The notes: generated by a model not told the origin, from the letters alone. A stretch of DNA of 64,000 bases from Prosthecobacter debontii (GCF_900167535.1 NZ_FUYE01000002.1:186001-250000); one strand, 5' to 3'; counted from the first letter of the stretch, positions 17,258 through 27,104 are shown. Translations and numbers: made by a program.

Positions 17258-18043
17258 TCAGCCGAACCGGCCGCGCACATAGTCGTCGGTCAGTTTCTCT
17301 TTGGGGTTTTCAAAGAGGTGCATGGTTTCATCATACTCCACCAGCTTTCCCAGGTAAAATAGGGCCGTGTAGTCTGCCGTGCGCATCGCCTGCTGCATGT
17401 TGTGTGTGACAATGACCAACGTGTATTTCTCCTTAAGCTGGTGAAACAGATCCTCCACACGTGCCGTCGCGATGGGGTCTAGAGCCGAACAAGGTTCATC
17501 CATCAACAGCACTTGGGGTTTCACGGCAATCGCCCGGGCAATGCAGAGACGCTGTTGCTGACCGCCGGAAAGGCCGTAGGCGCTCTGATCGAGCCGATCC
17601 TTGACCTCGTCCCAGAGAGCCGCTCCACGAAGACTTTCCTCCACCACATGGTCGAGATAATCCTTCCGCTTTTCACCGTGAATCTGAAGACCGTAGGTGA
17701 TGTTCTCGTAAATGCTGCGCGGGAAGGGATTGGATTTTTGAAACACCATGCCCACCCGGCGGCGTAACTGCACCACATCCAACGCTGGGCTATGAATGTC
17801 TTCCCCCTCGATCTTGATGCTGCCCTTCCGAACGGCGGCCCCATCCACCCGGTCATTCATGCGATTGAAGCATCGCAGCAAGGTGGACTTACCACAGCCA
17901 GAGGGTCCGATGAACGCCGTGGCCTGATTGCGCGGGATGTCCAGATTGATGTCGAACAGCGTCTGCTTGCTACCATAATAGAAATCCACATTCCGCACCT
18001 GAATGGCGCTCGGCAGGTGTGCGACGGGATTTGAAACTGTCAT
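17258..18043 (-). CDS. pstB: Phosphate ABC transporter ATP-binding protein
   Basis: 261 residues from the ATG at 18043, normal for PstB. Walker A is GPSGCGKST, the ABC signature is [14 protein letters not shown] and Walker B is [13 protein letters not shown]. PstB-specific features include '[17 protein letters not shown]' near the start, 'RCFNRMND' after Walker A and the '[21 protein letters not shown]' Q-loop region. It energises high-affinity phosphate import. An upstream in-frame extension has no family counterpart and is excluded. The gene diverges from pstS across a region with Pho-box-like repeats. The permease genes pstC and pstA are not in the window. Confidence 0.95.
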   Translation of the reverse strand: MTVSNPVAHLPSAIQVRNVDFYYGSKQTLFDINLDIPRNQATAFIGPSGCGKSTLLRCFNRMNDRVDGAAVRKGSIKIEGEDIHSPALDVVQLRRRVGMVFQKSNPFPRSIYENITYGLQIHGEKRKDYLDHVVEESLRGAALWDEVKDRLDQSAYGLSGGQQQRLCIARAIAVKPQVLLMDEPCSALDPIATARVEDLFHQLKEKYTLVIVTHNMQQAMRTADYTALFYLGKLVEYDETMHLFENPKEKLTDDYVRGRFG

Positions 18044-18098
18044 GCGTGAAGGGAGTGAAAGACCTTGCCTAGGCAGGTTGGGTTGGCAACTCCCCTTA

Positions 18099-18201
18099 TT
18101 GTCACATTGCTGCCATATAAATCCAGAGCGCGTGACAAAACTGTCACACGTCTTTCCGCGCCATGTGACAAAGCTTCGTCGATGAATGCGCCACCTGTCA
18201 C
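18099..18201. promoter_or_regulatory. Pho-box-like regulatory region between pstB and pstS
   Basis: TTGTCAC-ATTG-CTGCCAT (18099-18116) has the 7-4-7 layout of the PhoB-binding Pho box (consensus CTGTCAT repeats 11 bases apart). Further TGTCAC-type half-sites follow: GTGACA-AAAC-TGTCAC (18132-18147), GTGACA at 18175-18180 and CTGTCAC at 18195-18201. The half-sites face both ways, so both divergent pst genes could be controlled from here. A PhoB-type regulator is inferred, not seen. Confidence 0.6.
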
Positions 18202-18218
18202 ACAACATCAACCACACC

Positions 18219-19172
18219 ATGAAGATTCCTTCATTTCTCACCCTCATTCTCAGCTTCTCAGCTCTCGCCCACTCGGCTGAGGTGGATCCTGCCATCCCTG
18301 AATACAAGCAGGTGAGTGGTGTTTCAGGAAACCTCATCTCCATCGGTTCCGATACTCTTAATAACCTAATGACCCTGTGGGCTGAGGGTTTTAAAGCGAA
18401 GTATCCGAATGTGAACATCCAGATCGAGGGGAAAGGCTCTGCGACGGCACCTCCAGCCCTGATCGCCGGCACCAGCCAACTCGGGCCAATGAGCCGTGAG
18501 ATGAAGCAGGAAGAGCTGGACGCCTTTGAAAAGAAATTTGGCTACAAGCCCACTGAGATCAAAGTGGCTGTGGACGCCTTGGCCGTCTTTGCTCACAAGG
18601 ACAACACCATCAAGGGTCTGACCCTTTCCCAGATCGACGGCATCTTTTCCTCCACCCGCAAGCTGGGCGCTCCTGCCGACATCACTGAGTGGGGTCAACT
18701 GGGCGTGGATGCCTGGAAGGGCCGTGCCATCTCCCTCTTCGGTCGTAACAGTGCCTCCGGCACCTACGGCTTCTTCAAAGAACATGCTCTCGGTAAAGGT
18801 GACTTCAAGAGCAGTGTGAAAGAGCAGCCTGGTTCCTCGGCTGTGGTCCAGGGGGTGAGCACGGATGAATTTGCGCTGGGTTACTCGGGCATCGGTTACG
18901 TCACCTCGGGTGTGCGTGCTCTCCCGATCGGTGAAACTGCCGAAAGCTTGGCCGAGCCGACCTATGAGAATTGCCTCAGCGGTGAATATCCCCTGGCCCG
19001 TTTCCTTTTGATCTACATCAACAAGAAGCCCGGCCAGCCTCTGGATAGCCTCACCAGTGAGTTTGTGAAGTTCATCCAGAGCAAAGATGGACAGCAGGTG
19101 GTAGTGAAGGATGGTTACTATCCGATTCCTGTCGAAGTGCTGGAAGAAACCCAGGCCACACTGGCTCAGTAA
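18219..19172 (+). CDS. pstS: Phosphate ABC transporter substrate-binding protein
   Basis: 317 residues with a signal peptide cleaved after LAHSA. Family marks are '[22 protein letters not shown]' split as the phosphate-binding loop (IGSDT), '[19 protein letters not shown]', 'MSREMKQEE' and '[18 protein letters not shown]', the second phosphate contact. It captures phosphate in the periplasm for the Pst permease. The start at 18219 places the signal peptide at the N-terminus and leaves the TGTCAC half-sites upstream; the in-frame ATG at 18186 would sit among them. No Shine-Dalgarno sequence is visible. The gene ends in an intrinsic terminator and appears monocistronic. Confidence 0.93.
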   Translation: MKIPSFLTLILSFSALAHSAEVDPAIPEYKQVSGVSGNLISIGSDTLNNLMTLWAEGFKAKYPNVNIQIEGKGSATAPPALIAGTSQLGPMSREMKQEELDAFEKKFGYKPTEIKVAVDALAVFAHKDNTIKGLTLSQIDGIFSSTRKLGAPADITEWGQLGVDAWKGRAISLFGRNSASGTYGFFKEHALGKGDFKSSVKEQPGSSAVVQGVSTDEFALGYSGIGYVTSGVRALPIGETAESLAEPTYENCLSGEYPLARFLLIYINKKPGQPLDSLTSEFVKFIQSKDGQQVVVKDGYYPIPVEVLEETQATLAQ

Positions 19173-19211
19173 ACTTTTGCGGAGTTAAATCCTCCGCCCG
19201 TTCGATTTCCT

Positions 19212-19244
19212 ATGCGTCAGGGGGGTACCTCTGACGCATTTTTC
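19212..19244 (+). terminator. Intrinsic terminator after pstS
   Basis: Perfect 9-bp stem (ATGCGTCAG / CTGACGCAT), 9-base loop, then TTTTTCG. It lies 40 bases past the pstS stop. Confidence 0.85.
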
Positions 19245-19264
19245 GTGTTCAAATGCACAAGCCC

Positions 19265-19293
19265 TTGAATTCCTTCAGAGATCCTTACATACT
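19265..19293 (+). promoter_or_regulatory. Candidate recN promoter
   Basis: TTGAAT (19265-19270), a 17-base spacer and CATACT (19288-19293), ending 23 bases before the recN ATG. The match is partial. No LexA-type box was recognised. Confidence 0.35.
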
Positions 19294-19316
19294 CCGATAC
19301 CTATCACCCCTTTCTC

Positions 19317-20978
19317 ATGCTCTCCTTCATTAAAATCCGCCATCTGGCTCTCGTCGAGGACGTCACCTGGGATCTGAGGGCTGGTTTGATCGGAGTCACG
19401 GGAGAAACAGGAGCCGGGAAATCCATCATCGTTGGAGCCCTGAAGCTCATTCTGGGCGAACGTGCCGACCGCAGCCTGATCCGCAATGGCCAGGACACCT
19501 GCACCGTGGAGGCCAGTTTTCATCTGAACGACACTCGGGCCGTCGATGCTGTGCTGGAGGAGGCTGGATTAGAACCCTGTCAGGACGGCGAACTCCTCAT
19601 CAAACGCAGCATCAGTACTGGTGGTGCCAACAAACAATTTGTTAACTGCTCCCCGGTCACCATCCAGGTGCTGAAGGCCTTGGGCGAGCATCTAGTGGAC
19701 CTGCATGGCCCGCATGATCATCAATCGCTGAACTCTCAGGACCGGCAGCTGGAAATGCTGGACAAGTACATTGGCAGTGAGGATACCCTGACTCACTACC
19801 AAACCGCCTGGCAGCAATGGCGAGCCGCTTTGACCGAACTGGACGAACTGGAAAACAGCGAGCGTAGCAGCAGCCAGCAGGAGGACATGCTGCGCTTCCA
19901 AGCTCAAGAGATCGCTGCAGCGGATCTGAAACCCGGAGAAGAAGAGGAGATCGAGGGCCGTCACCGCATCGCCGCCAATGGCGCGCGTCTGGCCGAGGTC
20001 TGCTCCGCCATCACCGGACGCCTCAGCGATGGTGAGGGGGGCATTCTGGATGCCCTGCGCGAAATCGGTCGTCATATCCATGAGCTGGAGAAAATCGATC
20101 CCTCCACGGCAAGCATGTTCGAGGGCTTCAAGTCGGCTCAGATCGAGCTGACGGAACTGGAAAGCAGCGTGCAGGAATACGCCGATGATCTGGAAACCGA
20201 TCCCGAAGAGCTCGCCCGTCTGGATCAGCGCATCCACACCATCCAGACCCTGAAGCGCAAGTATGGCTCCACCGTCGAGGCCATCCTGCAATTCCAACAG
20301 GAGGCCGAACAAAAACTGTCGAGAATCGAAAATCGTGGAGAGGAATTGGAGCGCCTGCAAGCTCTGGTCAAAACGCGTCGTGCCGAGGTCGATAAACTCG
20401 GTAAACAGCTCACCAAAAAGCGGGCTGACGCCGCACCGAAACTCGCCAAAGAAGTGGCGGCTCATCTCACCGATCTCGGCTTCAAACGCAGTGTCTTCGA
20501 AGCTCAACTGATCCCTCAAAAAGACCCCGCCCGCAGCGGTTTGGAAGAAGTCGATTTCCAGTTCGCCCCGAACCCAGGCGAGCCACTCAAACCGCTCCGG
20601 CTGACCGCCAGCAGTGGTGAAATGTCCCGCGTGCTGCTGGCCGTGAAGAGCGCCCTGGCCAAACAAGACGCTGTGCCTCTGCTCGTCTTTGATGAGATTG
20701 ACGCCAACGTCGGGGGTAACATTGCCGAGGCGGTCGGTCACAAAATGGCGTCACTGGGCAGCACACACCAAGTCATCGCCATCACCCACTTCCCGCAGGT
20801 GGCCTCCCTGGCAGGTAGCCACTTCGTGGTGACCAAGGAGATCGAAGGCGACCGCACCAAGTCCAACATTCGCGAAGTCACCAACGGCGAACGGGTGGAG
20901 GAGCTCGCCCGCATGCTCGGAGGTAAAATCGAGTCTGCTCGCGAACATGCGCGAAACCTATTGGTGGGTCACGCCTAA
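19317..20978 (+). CDS. recN: DNA repair protein RecN
   Basis: 553 residues, the usual length for this SMC-like ATPase that helps repair double-strand breaks. The N-terminal half-site has 'IKIRHLALVEDVTWDL' and Walker A GETGAGKS (residues 29-36). A long coiled-coil middle (~150-380) rich in Glu, Gln, Arg and Leu contains a hinge-like break. The C-terminal half has the signature LTASSGEMSRVLLAVK and Walker B 'LLVFDEIDANVGG', followed by 'VIAITHFPQVASLAGSH', which is highly characteristic of RecN. It follows pstS after a terminator and its own candidate promoter, and ends in a two-way terminator shared with the helicase gene. Confidence 0.95.
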   Translation: MLSFIKIRHLALVEDVTWDLRAGLIGVTGETGAGKSIIVGALKLILGERADRSLIRNGQDTCTVEASFHLNDTRAVDAVLEEAGLEPCQDGELLIKRSISTGGANKQFVNCSPVTIQVLKALGEHLVDLHGPHDHQSLNSQDRQLEMLDKYIGSEDTLTHYQTAWQQWRAALTELDELENSERSSSQQEDMLRFQAQEIAAADLKPGEEEEIEGRHRIAANGARLAEVCSAITGRLSDGEGGILDALREIGRHIHELEKIDPSTASMFEGFKSAQIELTELESSVQEYADDLETDPEELARLDQRIHTIQTLKRKYGSTVEAILQFQQEAEQKLSRIENRGEELERLQALVKTRRAEVDKLGKQLTKKRADAAPKLAKEVAAHLTDLGFKRSVFEAQLIPQKDPARSGLEEVDFQFAPNPGEPLKPLRLTASSGEMSRVLLAVKSALAKQDAVPLLVFDEIDANVGGNIAEAVGHKMASLGSTHQVIAITHFPQVASLAGSHFVVTKEIEGDRTKSNIREVTNGERVEELARMLGGKIESAREHARNLLVGHA

Positions 20979-21000
20979 CAGCTGACGCAAATAGGCTTCA

Positions 21001-21040
21001 AACAAAAAGGACGAAGGTAAAACCTTCGTCCTTTTGTTTA
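21001..21040. terminator. Bidirectional intrinsic terminator between recN and the helicase gene
   Basis: AACAAAAAGGACGAAGG and CCTTCGTCCTTTTGTTT form a long stem with a TAAAA loop. A-rich and T-rich flanks make it work in both directions for these convergent genes. Confidence 0.9.
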
Positions 21041-21064
21041 AATTACCAGTTAGGCTGGACTCAA

Positions 21065-23125
21065 TCAGTCTTCCCAACGACGTGGCTTGAAGCCGCCGCC
21101 ACCACCACCGCCGCCGTAAGGCTTACGGCCATAGGGACGATCACCACCGCGGTCGCGATCTCCACCACCACCGAATCCACCAGGTTTGCGGAATCCGCCG
21201 GGCTTACCGCCACCGAATCCACCACCTTTACCGCCAAAGCCACCGGGCTTACTGCCGAAACCGCGAGGGCCAAAGCTGCTGCGACGAGGAGCACCGCTGT
21301 CTTGGCGATCTGCCATGTCCATACGCACATCACGGCCACGATAATTGGTGCCAGTGACGGTCGTCATCACAGTTTCCACATGATCTTCAGGCACCTCGAT
21401 GTAGCTGCACTTCTCGAAGATATCGATCGTGCCCAGACTGCCACTTGGGATCTTTGCGGTGTTGTAGATCATTCCGGCGATGTCGCCTGGACGAGCATTG
21501 TCCATACCGCCGACGTTGATGAACAGACGCACCATGCCGGAGCGTGGGCCCTTCTGCACAAAGGAGCGGGAGCGCATCGGAGCTGGGCCGAAGTCATCAC
21601 GAGGAGCCGGACCCGCATCCTGGCGACGTGGACCTTCGTCCTGATACTCGTCGCGCTCACGCGGGGCTGGCGCTGGTGAGGCTGCAGGAGCGGGGGCTGG
21701 AACTGCACCATCCGCCGCCGGTGCCGCCGCGGCGGCTTGGCCTTCCACTACGTTTTGTTCGCGAGGAACGAATTCACGCTGAGGAGCCTGTTTTCTCGGC
21801 TGAGCGCGATCCTCGACGATCTGCTCACCCTCACGGGAGAACTCTTTCATCCACAGATCCAGCAGGGCGCTCATGATGTCCGTCGGGTCAAACCCGGCGT
21901 CCAGAAGGCGCTGCACGGTGTGCTCATGCTTGGCGTATTCACCACCTTCGAGAGTGGCCTTCAATTTTTCAAAGCTCTGGTCCACACGGGTGGCTTCCAG
22001 CTCTTCCTGAGATGGCACCTTGGTGCGGGTAACCTTGGCATTCGTGAAGCGCTGGATGCGCTGCATGAGGTAGATCTCACGACCTGCCACCAAGCTGACA
22101 GCGGTGCCTTTCCGTCCGGCACGCCCGGTGCGGCCGATGCGGTGCACGTAGTCTTCCGTGTCATAAGGAAGCTCGTAGTTCACGATGAGGTCCACATCGT
22201 TCACGTCCAGACCGCGAGCAGCCACGTCGGTAGCCACCAGCACTTCCAGCGTGCCGTTACGGAAATTGCGCATCACACGCTCACGCATGATCTGGTTCAA
22301 GTCTCCGTGCAGGCGGTCAGCGGCATAACCGCGGCCTACCAAGGAGTCTGTCACGTCATCAACAGCCTTCTTCGTATTGGCGAAGACGATGGTTAGGCGT
22401 GGGGAATCCATATCCAGCACACGGCAGAGCACCTCGGTCTTGCTGCGGCCCTGAACTTCGTAATAACGCTGCTCGATGGTCGGCACCGTCATGGCCTTTT
22501 GCTCGATGGTGATCGTGGCCGGGTTGTTGGTATAACGATCAATGAGGCGGCGGATGCGCGGATCAAAGGTGGCGGAGAAGAAGATCGTCTGGCGCTCTTT
22601 GGGAACGATCTGCATGAGACGCTCGATCTCGTCGGCAAAGCCCATGTCCAGCATCTCATCCGCTTCGTCAAAGACCAGGGTCTTCAGCGCGTCCAGGCGC
22701 AGCGTGCCGCGGTCGGCAAAGTCCAGGATACGGCCGGGCGTGCCGACGACGATCTGGGAGCCCATCTGCAGGGCGCGGATCTGGCGATCATAAGAGGAGC
22801 CACCATAGATCGGCGTGGCGCGCACACCTTCTTTAAAGGAGGCGACCTTGTGGATCTCCGCGCAGACCTGCATGGCCAGCTCACGGGTCGGGCACATGAT
22901 CAGCACCTGCGTGCTGCGGTTGAGGGGATCGATGCGGTCCACGGCAGGCAGACCGAAGGCGAGTGTCTTGCCGGAGCCTGTCTGGCTCTGACCGACGACG
23001 TCACGTCCAGTGAGGGCCACCGGGATGGCTTGAGCTTGAATCGGGGAGGGTTGTTCGAAGCCCTGGGCCTCGATAGCTTTCATCAGCTCGGGCGAAAGAC
23101 CGAGCTCGGCGAATGTTTTTTCCAT
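21065..23125 (-). CDS. DEAD-box RNA helicase with DbpA-type RNA-binding domain and glycine-rich tail
   Basis: 686 residues. All helicase motifs are present: Q motif (FEQPSPIQAQAIPVAL), Walker A SQTGSGKT (47-54), PTRELA, TPGRILDFA, VFDEADEMLDMGF, FFSATFD, ATDVAARGLDV and HRIGRTGRAG. A linker rich in Ala and Pro follows (~430-510). Next is a DbpA/CsdA-like RNA-binding fold, 'MVRLFINVGGMDNARPGDIA' onward, then a Gly/Arg/Lys tail ending RRWED. The layout is that of CsdA/DeaD, helicases for ribosome assembly and mRNA unwinding in the cold. The ATG at 23125 gives the conserved N-terminus (MEKTFAELGL). A long structured leader may precede it. Confidence 0.93.
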   Translation of the reverse strand: MEKTFAELGLSPELMKAIEAQGFEQPSPIQAQAIPVALTGRDVVGQSQTGSGKTLAFGLPAVDRIDPLNRSTQVLIMCPTRELAMQVCAEIHKVASFKEGVRATPIYGGSSYDRQIRALQMGSQIVVGTPGRILDFADRGTLRLDALKTLVFDEADEMLDMGFADEIERLMQIVPKERQTIFFSATFDPRIRRLIDRYTNNPATITIEQKAMTVPTIEQRYYEVQGRSKTEVLCRVLDMDSPRLTIVFANTKKAVDDVTDSLVGRGYAADRLHGDLNQIMRERVMRNFRNGTLEVLVATDVAARGLDVNDVDLIVNYELPYDTEDYVHRIGRTGRAGRKGTAVSLVAGREIYLMQRIQRFTNAKVTRTKVPSQEELEATRVDQSFEKLKATLEGGEYAKHEHTVQRLLDAGFDPTDIMSALLDLWMKEFSREGEQIVEDRAQPRKQAPQREFVPREQNVVEGQAAAAAPAADGAVPAPAPAASPAPAPRERDEYQDEGPRRQDAGPAPRDDFGPAPMRSRSFVQKGPRSGMVRLFINVGGMDNARPGDIAGMIYNTAKIPSGSLGTIDIFEKCSYIEVPEDHVETVMTTVTGTNYRGRDVRMDMADRQDSGAPRRSSFGPRGFGSKPGGFGGKGGGFGGGKPGGFRKPGGFGGGGDRDRGGDRPYGRKPYGGGGGGGGFKPRRWED

Positions 23126-23406
23126 GTTGTTATACGACCGGCAGACAGGCTTCCAATGAGTGGGCAACCTGTCGCCGTTAGGGGCGTCTCATTTCGGAGC
23201 GAGACGGATCACCGCCAATCTGGCGGGCTACATGGCAAACTTCGGCCCCATAGGGGGAAGCGGCGAAAAACCGGTCGTGAGAGTTCCACACCTTGGGGAA
23301 AGTGCAAGCAATGTTTGTTGAGAGCGATCATAGCTCGTTCACAACCCGCCCCAAATAGGCATTTCGGTTCGACAATGTCGCTCATCACGGTCTAGTCCCG
23401 GTTACT
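23126..23406. other. Divergent intergenic region, possible structured helicase leader
   Basis: 281 bases without a credible gene. On the minus strand, before the helicase start, stems occur with arms CCGCCA/TGGCGG, GTCTC/GAGAC and GACAGG/CCTGTC. They could fold into a leader like those of cold-shock helicase mRNAs. No promoter was fixed. Confidence 0.35.
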
Positions 23407-24654
23407 ATGACCAACCGCCGTCATTTCCTCCGCACCTCCGTCGCTTCACTCTTCGCCTCACGCCTGGGTTTGACCGCCCAGGAAGCCGAGCAGGCTGAGG
23501 TAACCATCCGTCAGATCACCCGTGGGCCGAAGTATCATTGGTTCGCGTATTACGACAAGCTTCAGTTCAGTCCCGATAACCGCTACGTCTTGGGTAACGA
23601 GGTGGACTTTGAGCACCGCTCCCCCACAGCGGAGGACAAGATCAAAGTAGGCATGGTGGACCTCCAAGCTGGCGACAAATGGATCGAACTGGGGGAAAGC
23701 CACGCCTGGAACTGGCAGCAAGGCTGCATGCTGCAGTGGGTGCCCAGCACAGAGAGCACCGTCATGTGGAATGATCGCCAAAAGGGCAAATTCGTCTGCC
23801 ACCTCCTGGACGTGAAGACTCAGGAGAAACGCACTCTGCCGCATCCTGTTTACACCCTCAGCCCCGATGGCAAGTGGGGCATCTCACCTGACTTCCGTCG
23901 TCTCAACGACACCCGTCCCGGCTACGGTTACGCTGGTGTGCCTGATCCCAACCAAGATGTGCTCGTGCCTGAAGACGCCGGCATCTGGAAAATCAACATG
24001 GAAACGGGTGAGCAGGAACTCATCATCACCTTTGCTCAAGCTGCGGCTATTCCGTATGAAGGTGGCTTCAGCCCTAATGCCAAGCATTGGTTCAATCACT
24101 TGTTATTCTCACCTGATGGCAGCCGCTTCATCTTTCTGCACCGCTGGAAGGGTGATGGTGACAAGACCTTCAACACCCGTCTTTTCACCGCCAAGGCCGA
24201 CGGTACCGATCTCTACGTGCTCGATCCTCTCGGCAAGACCTCCCACTTCGTCTGGAGGGACAACGATCACGTCTTCGCCTGGGCCTTCCACCCCAGCCAT
24301 GGCGACAAATTCTACCTCTACAAAGACAAGACACGCGAGGTGACCGTTGTCGGCCCTGAGAAGATGCCGCGCAATGGCCACAATACCTATGTGCCGAACA
24401 CCAATAACGAGTGGGTTTTGAACGACTGCTACCCCGACAAGCAGCGCATGCAGACGCCTTACGTCTATCACATCCCTACCGACCGACGGGTGGATCTGGG
24501 CCACTTCTACAGCCCCGCCTTTTACACCGGCGAATGGCGCTGCGACAACCACCCGCGCAGCAGCCGCGACGGCAAACTGGTCTGCATCGACTCCCCTCAC
24601 AGCAAAGGACGGCAGATGTATCTCATCGACATTAGCAAGATCGTCGGGCTGTGA
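23407..24654 (+). CDS. Tat-exported beta-propeller protein resembling oligogalacturonate lyase
   Basis: 415 residues. The N-terminus has a twin-arginine signal (NRRHFLRTSVASLFASRLG). The rest has TolB/WD-like strand repeats: 'KLQFSPDNRYVLGNEVDF', 'PVYTLSPDGKWGISPDFRRL', 'HLLFSPDGSRFIFLHRW' and 'RSSRDGKLVCIDSPHSKG'. Conserved histidines in the later blades (for example NGHNTYVPN and FHPSHGD) suit a metal-dependent seven-bladed propeller as in oligogalacturonate lyases. A role in pectin-derived sugar breakdown is only a guess, since no sugar genes are nearby. The protein is predicted to be exported folded, probably with a metal or cofactor. Confidence 0.7.
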   Translation: MTNRRHFLRTSVASLFASRLGLTAQEAEQAEVTIRQITRGPKYHWFAYYDKLQFSPDNRYVLGNEVDFEHRSPTAEDKIKVGMVDLQAGDKWIELGESHAWNWQQGCMLQWVPSTESTVMWNDRQKGKFVCHLLDVKTQEKRTLPHPVYTLSPDGKWGISPDFRRLNDTRPGYGYAGVPDPNQDVLVPEDAGIWKINMETGEQELIITFAQAAAIPYEGGFSPNAKHWFNHLLFSPDGSRFIFLHRWKGDGDKTFNTRLFTAKADGTDLYVLDPLGKTSHFVWRDNDHVFAWAFHPSHGDKFYLYKDKTREVTVVGPEKMPRNGHNTYVPNTNNEWVLNDCYPDKQRMQTPYVYHIPTDRRVDLGHFYSPAFYTGEWRCDNHPRSSRDGKLVCIDSPHSKGRQMYLIDISKIVGL

Positions 24655-24708
24655 TCCGGTCAACAGTCTTTAGTGATCCGTGCTCAGTGATTCGCCACAG
24701 AACACGGA

Positions 24709-25455
24709 TTATTGGCCGCCCAAGCACCGCCGGAAGAAATCCACCGTCATACCGAGTGCTTGACGGGCCAATTCAGGATCATAACGCAGGCCCTCATCGC
24801 GGAGGAAAGCGTGAGCGGCATTGAATTCATGCCAAGTGAAGTTCACACCAGCCGCCGTCAGCGTTTGATAGATCATCGCCCTCCCTTCCGCAGGCACATG
24901 GGGATCTTGGCGCCCAAAGACCAGCATCAGCTCGCCTTGGATGTCCGCCGCACGGGCCAGAGAGTCGTCATTCATGCCAGCGCCCAGACTGCGCTTGTGC
25001 AGATCCGTCGGATAAAAGCATGCTGCCGCCGCCACATCCGGCTGTAGGGCCGCGCGATACGTCAAATGCCCGCCGATGCAGGGACCAAAAGAACCCAGGG
25101 CACCTGTACACGACTCATGGCTTTTCAGGTAATCCAGCACCGCCCGGTTATCGCCATCATAAGCCACCACTGGTTTCTCAATCTTCAGTCGGTTACCGAC
25201 ATCGGAGCCCGCTTGGTCATACGCCAATACGGTGCCTGACTCCAGATACTCGTGGTAGATCTCCGGGAGCGCCACGATGAACCCGTGCCCCGCCAGAAAC
25301 GCCGCCGTGCGTACGATGGGGGCTGTCAGTTGAAAGATCTCCGAGTGAAACAGGAGCCCCGGAAACTTCCCCTCCCCCGCAGGCCGCAGCACCAGCGCGC
25401 GCATTGGACCGGTCGGCGTGGAGAGAATAACAATTTCAGGTTCGCGGAGGGTCAT
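24709..25455 (-). CDS. Dienelactone hydrolase family protein
   Basis: 248 residues, standard for the alpha/beta hydrolases of this family. The likely catalytic triad is Cys126 in GSFGPCIGGH, Asp184 in FGRQDPHVP and His215 in AAHAFLRDE. 'FPGLLFHSEIFQLTAPI' and 'RTAAFLAGHGFIVALPEIYHE' are typical N-terminal landmarks. The classic member opens dienelactone in chlorocatechol breakdown, but most family members have other, unknown esterase roles, and nothing nearby suggests aromatic catabolism. The gene stands alone between the propeller gene and the guaA terminator. Confidence 0.85.
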   Translation of the reverse strand: MTLREPEIVILSTPTGPMRALVLRPAGEGKFPGLLFHSEIFQLTAPIVRTAAFLAGHGFIVALPEIYHEYLESGTVLAYDQAGSDVGNRLKIEKPVVAYDGDNRAVLDYLKSHESCTGALGSFGPCIGGHLTYRAALQPDVAAAACFYPTDLHKRSLGAGMNDDSLARAADIQGELMLVFGRQDPHVPAEGRAMIYQTLTAAGVNFTWHEFNAAHAFLRDEGLRYDPELARQALGMTVDFFRRCLGGQ

Positions 25456-25521
25456 AACTGAATAGGCTAACTGGCATGTGTTTGTTCCCCTCGATACAGA
25501 AGATTAGTCGCAATGAATCAC

Positions 25522-25554
25522 AAAAAAGAAGGCGGGCTTCAAAGGCCGACCTCC
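25522..25554 (-). terminator. Intrinsic terminator after guaA
   Basis: Minus-strand arms GGAGGTCGGC and GCCCGCCTTC (25545-25554 and 25528-25537, with one mismatch and two wobble pairs) are followed by TTTTTT. It lies just beyond the guaA stop. Confidence 0.7.
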
Positions 25555-25566
25555 GTTTGTTACGCA

Positions 25567-27087
25567 TCACTCCCACTCGATGCTCGCCGGGGGCTTGGTG
25601 CTGATGTCGTAGAGGACGCGATTGACGCCTTTGACGCTGTTAAGGATCTTGTTAGATGCATTGCGCAGGACGCTATACGGCAGCTCGACCCAATCGGCGG
25701 TCATGGCGTCTTCGCTAATGACAGCGCGGAGGGAGATGGCCTGTTCGTAGCTGCGTTCGTCGCCTTTGACACCGACGGTTTTTACAGGGAGGAGGGCTGC
25801 GTAGGCCTGCCAGACCTGCTCATACCAGCCGGAGCGGCGGAGTTCGCCAATGAAGATGGCGTCGGCCTGCTGGGTGGAGAGGATGCGCTCGGGGGTGATC
25901 TCGCCCGGGATGCGGACGGCGAGGCCGGGGCCGGGGAACGGGTGACGCCAGAGGGCGCGGTGCGGGATGCCGAGGCTGGCGCCGAGGGCACGGACTTCGT
26001 CTTTGAAGAGCTCGGCGAGAGGTTCGAGGACTTTGCCCTGCTCCTTGAGCTCCATGATCCGGTCCACGCGGTTGTGGTGGGTCTTGATCTTGCTGGCGAT
26101 GGAGCCGCTGGTGGCGCTCTCGATCACGTCGGGATACAAGGTACCTTGAGCGAGGAGCTCGACGTTGTCGGCGACTTTCCAGAATTCATCCACAAACAGG
26201 GTGCCGATGATGCGGCGCTTTTGCTCGGGATCGGTGACTCCTTTGAGAGCGCCCAGGAAGGTGGTGCTGGCATCGATCTGCTCGATCGGCACCCCCACTT
26301 CGGCGAAGAGTTCCTTCACCTCAGCGGACTCATTGAGGCGCATGAGGCCGGTGTCGATGAAGATGCAGCGCACCTTCACACCGGCACGGGCCAAGAGCAC
26401 GGCGAGGACGGTGGAGTCCACCCCACCGGAGACGCCACAGATGACCTCGCGGGAGCCGACCTCGGCCTTGATACGGGCGATCATCTGGTCTTTGAACTCG
26501 ATGATGTCGAACTTCGCGAGAGTGTCGCCACACTGGGCGAGGAAGTTTTTCAGGATGCCCGTGCCCTCATGGGAATGGGTGACCTCGGGGTGGAACTGGA
26601 TGCCCCAGCAGCGATCCGTCCACTTCAGCGCAACCGGGACGGCGTCTTCATTGGTAGCTATGACCTGAGTCGTGGAGGCGAGGTTCGCACAGGTATCGCT
26701 GTGGCTCATCCAAACCTGGGATTCATGCGAGATGCCTTTAAAGAGATCGGCATGATCCGTGACGACCAGCTTGGCAGGACCGTATTCCCGGGTGACACCA
26801 GGTTTCACCGTGCCGCCATGTTTGATATTCAGAAGCTGCATCCCATAACACACGCCCAGGACCGGCACACCGAATGACATGAGTTTGTCAAAGTCCACAT
26901 CTGGGGCATCGACATCCGAAGTGCTGCGGGGGCCGCCAGAGAGGATGATGGCTCCGGGGTTCTTCAAGTTCGGAAGCTCAGCCGGCGGATACAGGTGCGA
27001 GACAAAACCCAGTTCGCGAACGCGGCGGACGATGAGCTGGGAATACTGGGAGCCGTAGTCAAGAACGGCGACTTCGTGGTCGGTCAT
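25567..27087 (-). CDS. guaA: GMP synthase (glutamine-hydrolysing)
   Basis: 506 residues, close to the 525 of E. coli GuaA. The N-terminal class I glutamine amidotransferase has its nucleophile Cys80 in GVCYGMQ and 'GIQFHPEVTHSHEG' with the catalytic His/Glu. The ATP-pyrophosphatase domain starts with the P-loop SGGVDST. The C-terminal dimerisation domain ends '...DISTKPPASIEWE', the conserved family ending. It converts XMP to GMP, the second step of guanine nucleotide synthesis. The IMP dehydrogenase gene guaB lies 94 bp upstream on the same strand, so the two likely form an operon in the usual guaBA order. Confidence 0.97.
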   Translation of the reverse strand: MTDHEVAVLDYGSQYSQLIVRRVRELGFVSHLYPPAELPNLKNPGAIILSGGPRSTSDVDAPDVDFDKLMSFGVPVLGVCYGMQLLNIKHGGTVKPGVTREYGPAKLVVTDHADLFKGISHESQVWMSHSDTCANLASTTQVIATNEDAVPVALKWTDRCWGIQFHPEVTHSHEGTGILKNFLAQCGDTLAKFDIIEFKDQMIARIKAEVGSREVICGVSGGVDSTVLAVLLARAGVKVRCIFIDTGLMRLNESAEVKELFAEVGVPIEQIDASTTFLGALKGVTDPEQKRRIIGTLFVDEFWKVADNVELLAQGTLYPDVIESATSGSIASKIKTHHNRVDRIMELKEQGKVLEPLAELFKDEVRALGASLGIPHRALWRHPFPGPGLAVRIPGEITPERILSTQQADAIFIGELRRSGWYEQVWQAYAALLPVKTVGVKGDERSYEQAISLRAVISEDAMTADWVELPYSVLRNASNKILNSVKGVNRVLYDISTKPPASIEWE

Positions 27088-27104
27088 GGAGAAGAGGGAG
27101 GGTT

